Source of the DNA: Clostridium sp. 27_14
GTDB taxonomy: Bacteria > Bacillota > Clostridia > TANB77 > CAG-508
NCBI GenBank assembly: GCA_001916035.1
Contig: MNRQ01000007.1
Location: forward strand, 1-43,209
Reading direction: 5' to 3'
DNA length: 43,209 nucleotides
A model generated the notes under the pieces. The model was not told the origin of the DNA. It saw nothing but the letters and a program-made list of their open reading frames with translations, and ran no database searches. The translations under genes were made by a program, and so were the position numbers. Shown here one piece after another: positions 25,463-33,425 of the stretch. Positions within the stretch are counted from its first letter, which is position 1. Every line of letters starts with the position of its first letter.

Positions 25463-25960
25463 ATGGCAAAAAGAAAACATGGCAACAAAAATAGCAACAA
25501 GGAAAACTTCAGACAGATTGAATGGAACGAAGGTGACATTTATGCAACAGATGTAAATACTGGTGAAAAAATGTATTTTGTTGCGTTAAAAGGCAACCCA
25601 TTGATTGTACGGACGATGCTTCCAGAAGATTTGGAAGCTGTGTTCAAAGAATATAACAAAGCGGGAACTCTCAAATCAAAAGCAATAAGAAAATTGCGAA
25701 AGTCTGTAGCAAATAAAAGTGCTATGATTGTAGAAGCAGTCACAGAAGACTGGTATCTAAGTGATACACCTACAGAAATTGCAAGCAAACAAAGAGTTAT
25801 CGTAGGTATAGGAGAACTCAATGGCATAGCTGTAGAGGCAACTTTAAAAAATGAATATGCAGACCCAATATATGTTAAATATTTGCAAGAAATAGTAACA
25901 TATATAGGTTTTATCAAGTCTAAAGGAAAACGTCCTTATGTGGCAACAATGGCATATTGA
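25463..25960 (+). CDS. Unknown 165-residue protein
   Basis: The start is MAKRKHGNK (ATG 25463, GGAGG upstream). I do not recognise the family. A basic, Asn-rich tail of about 18 residues leads into a mixed alpha/beta protein: EWNEGDIYATDVNTGEKMYF, a helix with LPEDLEAVFKEYNKAG, a basic helix KSKAIRKLRKS, and strands such as QRVIVGIGELNGIAVEATL. There is no membrane helix. Its codons differ from the neighbours (GCG, CGG, ATG-rich, CTC, TTG), with more G and C at third positions, so it may be acquired or evolve under different selection. It is a single-gene unit with its own promoter and terminator. Confidence 0.75.
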   Translation: MAKRKHGNKNSNKENFRQIEWNEGDIYATDVNTGEKMYFVALKGNPLIVRTMLPEDLEAVFKEYNKAGTLKSKAIRKLRKSVANKSAMIVEAVTEDWYLSDTPTEIASKQRVIVGIGELNGIAVEATLKNEYADPIYVKYLQEIVTYIGFIKSKGKRPYVATMAY

Positions 25961-25971
25961 TCTCAAGATTT

Positions 25972-25996
25972 AGCTCAGAGTAATTCTGAGCTTTTT
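25972..25996 (+). terminator. Rho-independent terminator before groESL
   Basis: AGCTCAGA, loop GTAAT, TCTGAGCT and a run of T. It lies 12 nt after the stop codon. The rest of the 358-nt gap 25961-26318 holds the groE promoter, CIRCE and a leader of about 115 nt. Confidence 0.9.
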
Positions 25997-26146
25997 CTAT
26001 ATTATAGAAAAGTTCTTTGAATTTTCTACAAATGTTATTAAAGTTTGTTTTTGTTTTATTATAAGAAAATCTGCTATAAAGTAATATTTAGTAAAAACAA
26101 AAATAAAATTTAATTGTGAAAGTTTTGTGAAAAATAAAAAAAGCAC

Positions 26147-26175
26147 TTGACAATGAAAAAAATAGGGTATATATT
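26147..26175 (+). promoter_or_regulatory. Sigma-A promoter of groESL
   Basis: TTGACA, 17 bp and TATATT: a near-consensus -35. CIRCE begins two bases after the -10, so HrcA bound there would block the start site. Confidence 0.9.
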
Positions 26176-26176
26176 A

Positions 26177-26203
26177 TTAGCAGTCAAACAAAAAGAGTGC
26201 TAA
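26177..26203 (+). promoter_or_regulatory. CIRCE operator (HrcA binding site)
   Basis: TTAGCAGTC, 9 nt, GAGTGCTAA. The consensus is TTAGCACTC-N9-GAGTGCTAA, so only the seventh base of the left arm deviates. It shows heat-shock control of groESL by HrcA; hrcA itself is not in the window. Confidence 0.95.
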
Positions 26204-26318
26204 TATTAAAGCAATACAGAACAAAAGCAAACATCAATAACATTTGCACTATTTAGAACATTTTAAAGTCCGCGTCTTTGTTTGTACGCAAAAATTTAAG
26301 AAAGGAATGTGATTAAAA

Positions 26319-26600
26319 ATGATTAAACCATTAGGAAGTAGAGTATTAATAAAAATGAAAGAAGGAGAAGAAACAACAAAAAGTGGAATAATATTAGCAA
26401 GTGGAGCAAAAGAAAAACCACAAATTGCAGAAGTAATAGAAGTAGGACCAGGAGAAAAAGTAGACGGAAAAATGGAAGAAATGAACGTAAAAAAAGGAGA
26501 CAGTATAATAGTTAGTAAATACTCAGGAACAGAAGTAAAATACGAAGGAGAAGAATATTTAATAGTAAAACAAGACGATATATTAGCAATAGTAGAATAA
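26319..26600 (+). CDS. groES: Co-chaperonin GroES
   Basis: 93 residues with IKPLGSRVLIKMKEGEE, the mobile loop TTKSGIILASGAKEKPQ, and the closing IVKQDDILAIVE. It forms the heptameric lid over GroEL and triggers folding of enclosed proteins on ATP binding. AAGAAAGGAATG precedes the ATG. It is the first gene of the CIRCE-controlled operon; groEL follows after 115 nt without a terminator. Confidence 0.97.
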   Translation: MIKPLGSRVLIKMKEGEETTKSGIILASGAKEKPQIAEVIEVGPGEKVDGKMEEMNVKKGDSIIVSKYSGTEVKYEGEEYLIVKQDDILAIVE

Positions 26601-26715
26601 AATTATATATGTAATCAATTATAAATATTTAAGAAAATAAGAAATTTTAAACAAATAAAAAATATAAAGCTAAAAAATAAATAAGAAAAATTATAAAAGA
26701 AAGGATTGATATAAA

Positions 26716-28353
26716 ATGGCAAAACAAATAAAATTTGGTGAAGAAGCTAGAAAATCTTTATTAGAAGGAGTTAACAAATTAGCAGATACTGTAAAAGTAA
26801 CATTAGGGCCAAAAGGAAGAAATGTAGTATTAGATAAAAGTTTTGGAGCACCATTAATTACAAATGACGGTGTAACAATAGCAAAAGAAATAGAATTAGA
26901 AGATAAATTTGAAAACATGGGAGCAAGAATAGTAAAAGAAGTATCTGAAAAAACAAATGATGTAGCAGGAGATGGAACCACAACAGCAACAGTTTTAGCA
27001 CAAAGCATGATAAAAGAAGGAGTAAAAAATGTAGCAGCAGGAGCAGATCCAATGGCAATGAAAAGAGGAATTGATAAAACTGTAAAAGTAGCAGTTGAAG
27101 CACTAAAAGGAATAAGCTCAGATGTAAACGGAAAAGAAGATATAGCAAGAGTTGCTAGTATATCTGCCAATAATCAAGAAGTTGGAGACTTAATAGCAGA
27201 AGCAATGGAAAAAGTATCAAAAGATGGAGTTATAACAATAGAAGAATCAAAAACATCAAATACTGAACTAAATGTAGTAGAAGGAATGCAATTTGACAAA
27301 GGATATGTATCACCATATATGGTAACAGACACAGACAAAATGGAAGCAATACTTGAAAATCCATATATATTAATAACAGATAAAAAAATAAGCAATATAC
27401 AAGAAATATTACCACTACTAGAAGCACTAATGCAACAATCAGGAAAATTAGTAATTATATGTGATGATATAGAAGGAGAAGCATTATCAACATTAGTACT
27501 AAATAAATTAAGAGGAGTTTTAAATGTAGTAGCAGTAAAAGCACCAGGATTTGGAGATAAGAGAAAAGCAATGTTAGAAGACATAGCAATATTAACAGGA
27601 GGAGAAGTTATAACATCAGATTTAGGATTAGAATTAAAAGATGTACAAATTGAACAATTAGGAAGAGCAAAACAAGTAAAAGTACAAAAAGAAAATACAA
27701 TAATTGTAGATGGAATGGGAGAAAAAGAAAAAATAGCTAACAGAGTAAAACAAATAAAAACACAAATAGAAGAAACAACAAGTAGCTATGATAAAGAAGG
27801 ATTACAAGAAAGACTAGCTAAAATAGCAGGTGGTGTAGCTGTTATAGAAGTTGGAGCTGCAACAGAAGTAGAAATGAAAGATAAAAAATTAAGAATAGAA
27901 GATGCTTTATCAGCAACAAAAGCAGCTGTAGAAGAAGGTATAGTAGCAGGTGGAGGAACAGCTTTAATAGATGTTATACCAGAAGTAGAAAAATTTGTAG
28001 AAACATTAGAAGGTGGAGAAAAATTAGGAGCAAAAATTGTTTTAAGAGCATTAGAAGAACCAGCAAAACAAATAGCTATAAATGCAGGATTAGAACCAGC
28101 TGTAATTGTTAACAAAGTTAAACAATCAGAAGTAGGAGTAGGATTTGATGCAAGTAAAGAAGAATATGTAGATATGAAAAAATCTGGAATTGTAGATCCT
28201 ACAAAAGTAACAAGAAGTGCATTACAAAATGCAGCCTCTATAGCATCTATGGTATTAACAACAGAAAGTATAGTAACAGATGTTCCAGAAGAAAAATGTA
28301 ATTGTGGAAATAATAATAGTGGAATGGGTGCAGGAATGGATGGAATGTACTAA
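26716..28353 (+). CDS. groEL: Chaperonin GroEL
   Basis: 545 residues with the ATP-binding segments TLGPKGRNVVLDKS and AGDGTTTATVLAQ, apical-domain GMQFDKGYVSPYM, and VAGGGTALI. The C-terminus ends in NNNSGMGAGMDGMY, a variant of the GGM tail, preceded by a CNCG with two Cys that most GroELs lack. It is the 14-mer folding chamber with GroES. AGAAAGGATTG is upstream of the ATG. Confidence 0.97.
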   Translation: MAKQIKFGEEARKSLLEGVNKLADTVKVTLGPKGRNVVLDKSFGAPLITNDGVTIAKEIELEDKFENMGARIVKEVSEKTNDVAGDGTTTATVLAQSMIKEGVKNVAAGADPMAMKRGIDKTVKVAVEALKGISSDVNGKEDIARVASISANNQEVGDLIAEAMEKVSKDGVITIEESKTSNTELNVVEGMQFDKGYVSPYMVTDTDKMEAILENPYILITDKKISNIQEILPLLEALMQQSGKLVIICDDIEGEALSTLVLNKLRGVLNVVAVKAPGFGDKRKAMLEDIAILTGGEVITSDLGLELKDVQIEQLGRAKQVKVQKENTIIVDGMGEKEKIANRVKQIKTQIEETTSSYDKEGLQERLAKIAGGVAVIEVGAATEVEMKDKKLRIEDALSATKAAVEEGIVAGGGTALIDVIPEVEKFVETLEGGEKLGAKIVLRALEEPAKQIAINAGLEPAVIVNKVKQSEVGVGFDASKEEYVDMKKSGIVDPTKVTRSALQNAASIASMVLTTESIVTDVPEEKCNCGNNNSGMGAGMDGMY

Positions 28354-28385
28354 AATTAATTAATCAATTAGATATTGATAAAAAA

Positions 28386-28417
28386 GCTAAGAGGTTTCTT
28401 ACAACTTCTTAGCCTTT
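28386..28417 (+). terminator. Terminator of the groESL operon
   Basis: GCTAAGAGGTT, loop TCTTAC and AACTTCTTAGC: 11-bp stem with one G-U pair, then CTTTATT. Confidence 0.75.
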
Positions 28418-28473
28418 ATTAACATTTTCGACAAGTGAGTTATTAACATTTTAAAAAAACATTATTAAAATAT

Positions 28474-28502
28474 TTGCAATTTTAATAAATATATGATAGA
28501 AT
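28474..28502 (+). promoter_or_regulatory. Sigma-A promoter of secG
   Basis: TTGCAA, 17 bp and TAGAAT with TGA before the -10. The leader is about 35 nt and holds a GGGAGG ribosome site. Confidence 0.75.
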
Positions 28503-28546
28503 ATGTCAAGAAAAACAAACAGGAATATAGGGAGGAAAATTAAAGA

Positions 28547-28795
28547 ATGGGAATAGCAAAAACAATATTAACAGTTGTATATTTTATAATTGCAATAGCT
28601 ATGATTATATTAGCATTAATCCAAACAAAAGAAGATGGAGGATTATCATCAACAATAACAGGTTCATCAACAAACAATTTCTACGAAAAAAACAAAGGTA
28701 GAACAAAAGAAGGAAAACAAAAAAGATGGACAATAATATTAGCTATATTATTTGCAATATTATCAATAGCATTAGGAATATTATATATGGCATAA
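28547..28795 (+). CDS. secG: Preprotein translocase subunit SecG
   Basis: 82 residues, two transmembrane helices (about 3-22 and 62-80) joined by a polar loop with QTKEDGGLSSTITGSSTNNF, which is the SecG signature. It assists the SecYE channel in protein export. The place before rnr is the standard Firmicutes order secG-rnr, although a terminator-like hairpin separates them here. Confidence 0.95.
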   Translation: MGIAKTILTVVYFIIAIAMIILALIQTKEDGGLSSTITGSSTNNFYEKNKGRTKEGKQKRWTIILAILFAILSIALGILYMA

Positions 28796-28863
28796 AAAAT
28801 AAAAAGCAAATAAACAAATATAATTATGAAGCAGCATAAGAACAAAAGCGGACATTAAAAATA

Positions 28864-28896
28864 AAAGTACAACGAAAAAATTCGCTGTACTTTTTT
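28864..28896 (+). terminator. Terminator between secG and rnr
   Basis: AAAGTACAACGAA, loop AAAA, TTCGCTGTACTTT with one A/C mismatch, then T's. It lies 44 nt before the rnr ATG, so rnr must rely on read-through or a promoter not recognised here. Confidence 0.8.
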
Positions 28897-28939
28897 AAAT
28901 AAAAAAATAAAAATGTAAAGCAAGGAGAGAAAAGTATAA

Positions 28940-31087
28940 ATGAATAAAAAAGAAGAAATTATACTAGAATTCATGAAAGACCCAGAATATAAGCCAATGA
29001 AAGCAAAAGAAATAGCAATAATATTAGGAGTACCAAAAAAGGAATATCCAAAATTCCAAGAAGCAATAGCAGAATTAGAAAAAGAGTTTAAAATAGGAAA
29101 AAATCACAAAAATAAGTATAAGGTTATAAAAGAAGAATATAAAGAAGGAAACTTTAGAAAAAATGCTAAAGGATTCGGATTTGTAAATATAGGAGAAGAA
29201 GATGAAATATATATATCAAAAGAAAACACCAATAATGCATTAAATGGAGATATAGTATTAGTAGAAATATTGGAAGAAAAAAACAAACTAAAAAAAGCAG
29301 AGGGAAAAATAAAAAAAATTATAAAACATGAAAAAGATACAATAGTAGGTACATTTCAAAACAACCGTAATTTTGGATTTGTTGTACCAGATGATAAAAA
29401 TTTTGGTACAGATATATTTATATCAAAATCAAATTTTGGCAAAGCAAGAAATGGACACAAAGTATTAGTAGAAATAACGAAATATCCTAAAAATGATAAA
29501 AAAGCAGAAGGAAAAATAATAGAAATATTAGGAAAGCCAAATGAAGCTGGAGTAGATATGTTATCACTAATAAAAGAATACAGATTACCATCAAGATTTC
29601 CGGAGCCAGTGGTAAAAGAAGCACAAAAATTTGGAGATAAAATAGAGGAAAAAGAGATACAAAAAAGAATAGACAATAGAAAAGATATAATTTTTACAAT
29701 AGATGGAGAAGATGCAAAAGATTTAGATGATGCTGTAAGAGTAACAAAAATGGAAAATGGAAATTACAGATTAGATGTACACATAGCAGATGTAAGCCAT
29801 TACGTAAAAGAAAATTCATTACTAGATAATGAAGCACTAATAAGAGGGACAAGCATTTATATGCTAGGAAGAGTCATACCAATGTTACCACGTGAATTAT
29901 CAAATGTATTATGCAGTTTAAATGCAGGTCAGGATAGATTTACATTATCATGTAGTATGGAAATAAACAAAGAAGGAAAAGTAGTATCATCTGAAGTATA
30001 TAAAGGAATAATAAATGTTAAAGAAAGAATGAATTACCATGATGTACAAAAAATATTAGATAAATCAGATACAGATGTTTTAGAAAGATACAAACCATAT
30101 ATAAAAGACTTTGAAACAATGGCAGAATTAGCAACAATATTAAAAAATAGAAGAATGGAACAAGGTTACTTAAATTTAGATATACCAGAAAGTAAAATAG
30201 ATTTAGATATAAATGGAAAGGTTATAAACATAGGAAAATATGAAACATCTTTTAGCAATGAAATAATAGAACAGTTTATGCTTATAGCAAATGAAACAAT
30301 AGCAGAAAAATTTTATTGGTTGCAAGCACCTTTTATTTATAGAGTACATGAAGACCCCGATATTGACAAGGTAAAAGAATTAAATAAATTTTTATTTAAT
30401 TTTGGAATGAATATAAAAATATCAAATGAAAAAGTATATCCAACAGAATTTTCAAAAATATTAGAACAAATAAAAGGGAAAGAAGAAGAAAAAGTAGTAT
30501 CAAATCTTATTTTAAGAACATTAAAGGTAGCAAAATATGAATCAGAAAATAAAGGACATTTTGGAATAGCAAGTAAATATTATTGCCATTTTACATCACC
30601 AATAAGAAGATATCCAGATTTATTTATACATAGAATAATATCAAAATACCTTGATAATAATTATGATGTACCAGAAAAATGGATTGAAGATTATATGCAA
30701 AAAGCAGAAGACAGAGCAAGAGAATCATCAGAAAGAGAAAAGATAGCTACAAAAGTAGAAAGAGAAAGTGAAGATTTGAAAAAAGCCGAATATATGGAGG
30801 GAAAAATAGGCGAAGAATACGAAGGTATTGTTTCATCTGTTACTCAATTTGGAATTTTTGTAGAATTACCTAATACTGTAGAAGGATTAATAAGATTTGA
30901 TGATTTAGGTGACGAGTATTTTATTTATGATGAAAATCGAAAAAGATTAATAGGTGAAAGAACAAACAAAACATATCAAATAGGCGATAAAGTTAAAATT
31001 AGAGTTAAATCAGCTAGCAAAATGTTAAGACAAATTGATTTTGAGGTGTTTTCAGGGGCAGACTCAAAAAACACCCAAAAAAATTAA
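28940..31087 (+). CDS. rnr: Ribonuclease R
   Basis: 715 residues. Domains in order: N-terminal winged helix (about 1-60), two cold-shock domains (about 65-200, GFGFVNIGEEDEIYI and NFGFVVPDDKNFGTDIFI), the catalytic RNB domain with TIDGEDAKDLDDAV (metal-binding Asp set), then an S1 domain (about 625-705, EGIVSSVTQFGIFVEL). It degrades structured RNA 3' to 5' and takes part in rRNA and mRNA quality control. AAGGAGAG precedes the ATG. smpB and ssrA, often next in Firmicutes, are not downstream. The last 14 codons overlap a hairpin repeat (31045-31075). Confidence 0.96.
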   Translation: MNKKEEIILEFMKDPEYKPMKAKEIAIILGVPKKEYPKFQEAIAELEKEFKIGKNHKNKYKVIKEEYKEGNFRKNAKGFGFVNIGEEDEIYISKENTNNALNGDIVLVEILEEKNKLKKAEGKIKKIIKHEKDTIVGTFQNNRNFGFVVPDDKNFGTDIFISKSNFGKARNGHKVLVEITKYPKNDKKAEGKIIEILGKPNEAGVDMLSLIKEYRLPSRFPEPVVKEAQKFGDKIEEKEIQKRIDNRKDIIFTIDGEDAKDLDDAVRVTKMENGNYRLDVHIADVSHYVKENSLLDNEALIRGTSIYMLGRVIPMLPRELSNVLCSLNAGQDRFTLSCSMEINKEGKVVSSEVYKGIINVKERMNYHDVQKILDKSDTDVLERYKPYIKDFETMAELATILKNRRMEQGYLNLDIPESKIDLDINGKVINIGKYETSFSNEIIEQFMLIANETIAEKFYWLQAPFIYRVHEDPDIDKVKELNKFLFNFGMNIKISNEKVYPTEFSKILEQIKGKEEEKVVSNLILRTLKVAKYESENKGHFGIASKYYCHFTSPIRRYPDLFIHRIISKYLDNNYDVPEKWIEDYMQKAEDRARESSEREKIATKVERESEDLKKAEYMEGKIGEEYEGIVSSVTQFGIFVELPNTVEGLIRFDDLGDEYFIYDENRKRLIGERTNKTYQIGDKVKIRVKSASKMLRQIDFEVFSGADSKNTQKN

Positions 31088-31159
31088 AATAAAAACAGAA
31101 AAATAAATTGTATTTTTTATAAAAGGTGTTTTTCGAGTTTGACCCCGAAAACACCTTTT
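31045..31159 (+). repeat. Two inverted copies of a 31-bp hairpin element at the rnr/gerAC junction
   Basis: Copy A, 31045-31075, begins GGTGTTTTC, ends AAAAACACC and overlaps the rnr 3' end. Copy B, within 31121-31159, is the reverse complement with four differences, and its stem extends to AAAAGGTGTTTT/AAAACACCTTTT. Copy B with its T-rich arms can terminate transcription of rnr; seen from the other strand it lies at the end of gerAC. Confidence 0.75.
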
Positions 31160-32300
31160 ACGAATTACTAATCAAAGAAGCAGATTTTACATTAGACTTT
31201 ACAGTAACATCAAAAAAGCAATCTGAAAATGAATCACACCAATCAAAAGATTCAAAAGAATCAGAAGTCATAAATAATTTTTTAGCATATTTACCAATAC
31301 CACTAATATCAGATTTAAAATCTTTAGATGTTTTGTAAAGATATTCTGAAAATATATACTCTAAATAGCGATTGCATGAATCAGAAACATCTGATAATGC
31401 TTTAAAATCTAAATAATTAGCATTTTTTTCCATAGAAACAATTTTTCCAGAAAATTTACAATCTATTGTGACATAAGGTGAACCATTAACCAAAGAAACT
31501 TTTATTTTAGGGCTCTTAGATGGTGTCATATAAACATCAATATATGCATTTTCAACACTTGGATTTGGTACAGAAATTAGAAATCCTTTAACATCATTGC
31601 TAATACACATAAAAGATAATGTTTCAATGGCATCTAATTCGCCAACAAGAGTACCATCTTTAAAAACTGCCATTCCAATATTTTCAGATGGAGCACCCAA
31701 TATTGCATAAGGTTCACAAGCATGACAAACCATTTTATCAAAAAAATCTCCTATTTTAGCATTAACAGTATATCCAGTATATTTGCTAGAACTTACAAAA
31801 ACCTCATAATACTTAGAAATTAAAGGCTCAAATAATGGTTTTGAATTTTCAATATATTCTTGAGCAGTGCACTTACTAACAACAATATTAGCAGTTGGGC
31901 GCACTTGAGTGTTATTAATTAATGTATATATGTCATCAGTAATTCCTTTTTTGGCTATTTCTTCAGAAAAAACAATTAATTTGCAATGTGAAAGAGTTAC
32001 TTCTTTGTCTATATAAGTATTTATTAGATTTATAGCAGATATTATAGAAGAAGCTGAAACCGTTTTCAAAATAGATGGAGCTTTTTCAGTACTTCCAGAT
32101 TCTGAAACAGATGAGGCATCAGTAAATTGAAAAGAAACTTTTATATTGTTTTGAGTGTTTGAATCAGAAACAACATCCATTCCAATAGCAACAACTACAG
32201 CAATATTATCAATTGAAACCTTTGAAAAAGATGGAGAAAAAAACATTGTTAATATAACAAATACAATGATAAAAATTAATATTTTTATTATGTGTTTCAT
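31158..32300 (-). CDS. gerAC: Ger(x)C family spore germination protein (GerAC)
   Basis: 380 residues, third gene of the gerA operon. It starts with a hydrophobic segment (about 5-22), then SIDNIAVVVAIGMDVV, the family's opening strand, and ends with the Ger(x)C domain. Family members are lipoproteins of the spore inner membrane that complete the germinant receptor. Unusually no lipobox Cys follows the hydrophobic segment (it reads FFSPSFSKVS), so it would be anchored by an uncleaved helix. GGAGG lies 9 nt before the ATG. gerAB is 39 nt upstream. Confidence 0.88.
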   Translation of the reverse strand: MKHIIKILIFIIVFVILTMFFSPSFSKVSIDNIAVVVAIGMDVVSDSNTQNNIKVSFQFTDASSVSESGSTEKAPSILKTVSASSIISAINLINTYIDKEVTLSHCKLIVFSEEIAKKGITDDIYTLINNTQVRPTANIVVSKCTAQEYIENSKPLFEPLISKYYEVFVSSSKYTGYTVNAKIGDFFDKMVCHACEPYAILGAPSENIGMAVFKDGTLVGELDAIETLSFMCISNDVKGFLISVPNPSVENAYIDVYMTPSKSPKIKVSLVNGSPYVTIDCKFSGKIVSMEKNANYLDFKALSDVSDSCNRYLEYIFSEYLYKTSKDFKSDISGIGKYAKKLFMTSDSFESFDWCDSFSDCFFDVTVKSNVKSASLISNS

Positions 32301-32339
32301 TAATATGTTCCTCCTTATATTAATAATTTTTGTAAATCT

Positions 32340-33425
32340 TTAATTTATTTTTTTCTTTTTTAAATTTGCTAATATCAAAATACCAATACCAAGAAATAAA
32401 ACAATAAAATAAATAAGATAAAAATCAATACTAGATTCAAAATACTTGATTGTGGCATAATTTTTAAAAAGAAGAGAAACACCAAAAATAAAAATAGGCA
32501 CAATAAAAGCAAGTGATTTTTCACCTTCTAAATTAGCAATCTTTTTTATAATATTTATAGAAAATCTATTGGCAATTATCAAATAACAGCAAATTTCTAG
32601 TATCCAAATAACCATAAACAAAGATTCAAGTCTTTGAAAAAATGTATTAAATTCAATATATCTAGCAGAAGAATACAAAGGTAAAACTTGACCAGCACCA
32701 ACAAAGATTGAAAACATAAGTAAAATAGTAGAAATAGCAAGTATAAGATAAATAGTACCAATTATAATAGATGATATACATATTTTTTTCAATTTATTAG
32801 GTTGTTTTAAAAAAGGAGGAAGAAAATATAAACAAGATATTCCTCCAAATGCACCAATATTACCTATTCCTGTAATAAAAGTGTTAACAAAGCCTTTACC
32901 AAAAATAGGATAAATATTTTCATAAGAGAAATGGCTTAAATTACCAATAAATAAAAAAACTACACTTGCCAGAACTACGGGAAAAACAACAGAAATAGTT
33001 TTGGCATTACTCCCAAAAGAAAGCAAATTATTAATAATCATTACAAAAATAAAAGGTATAATTATATGAATAGTGCTTGTCATAGGAAAAAAGACAATAT
33101 GAAGTCCTTCACAAAATTCTCTAAGTAAACTAGCACTACTAAGTATAAAGTAAAATATAAATATTATACCTATAATAGATTTAAAAACTTTACCACCAAG
33201 ATATTCAGAAATATCAATAATATCTTCAGAACCAAAATTTTTAAGTAATCTATAAATAATATAAGAAATCAATATTGCAATCACACCAACATATATTAAA
33301 TTTATAATTGTACTTGATTTTGTATTATTAATTAAATTTTGAGGCAAAGAGGATAATGTATGTGCAACTATTACTGTAACAATCATAAAAATAGCTTCAG
33401 TAGTACTAATTTTAGAATCTATCAT
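32340..33425 (-). CDS. gerAB: Spore germinant receptor permease subunit GerAB
   Basis: 361 residues, about ten transmembrane helices in the APC-superfamily pattern of GerAB. The N-terminus ISTTEAIFMIVTVIV and the segment LLREFCEGLHIVFFP fit the family. The subunit is thought to bind the germinant (an amino acid in characterised receptors). Its ATG overlaps the gerAA stop in an ATGA junction, so translation is coupled. The C-terminus is Lys-rich (KKKKIN). Confidence 0.92.
   Translation of the reverse strand: MIDSKISTTEAIFMIVTVIVAHTLSSLPQNLINNTKSSTIINLIYVGVIAILISYIIYRLLKNFGSEDIIDISEYLGGKVFKSIIGIIFIFYFILSSASLLREFCEGLHIVFFPMTSTIHIIIPFIFVMIINNLLSFGSNAKTISVVFPVVLASVVFLFIGNLSHFSYENIYPIFGKGFVNTFITGIGNIGAFGGISCLYFLPPFLKQPNKLKKICISSIIIGTIYLILAISTILLMFSIFVGAGQVLPLYSSARYIEFNTFFQRLESLFMVIWILEICCYLIIANRFSINIIKKIANLEGEKSLAFIVPIFIFGVSLLFKNYATIKYFESSIDFYLIYFIVLFLGIGILILANLKKKKIN

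Noticed and set aside
31076..31125. smpB or tmRNA gene after rnr
   Set aside because: The space to gerAC is too small and no tmRNA ends or SmpB frame are present.
31126..31338. A 70-codon plus-strand open frame after rnr
   Set aside because: It lies opposite the gerAC coding sequence and starts inside a terminator hairpin.
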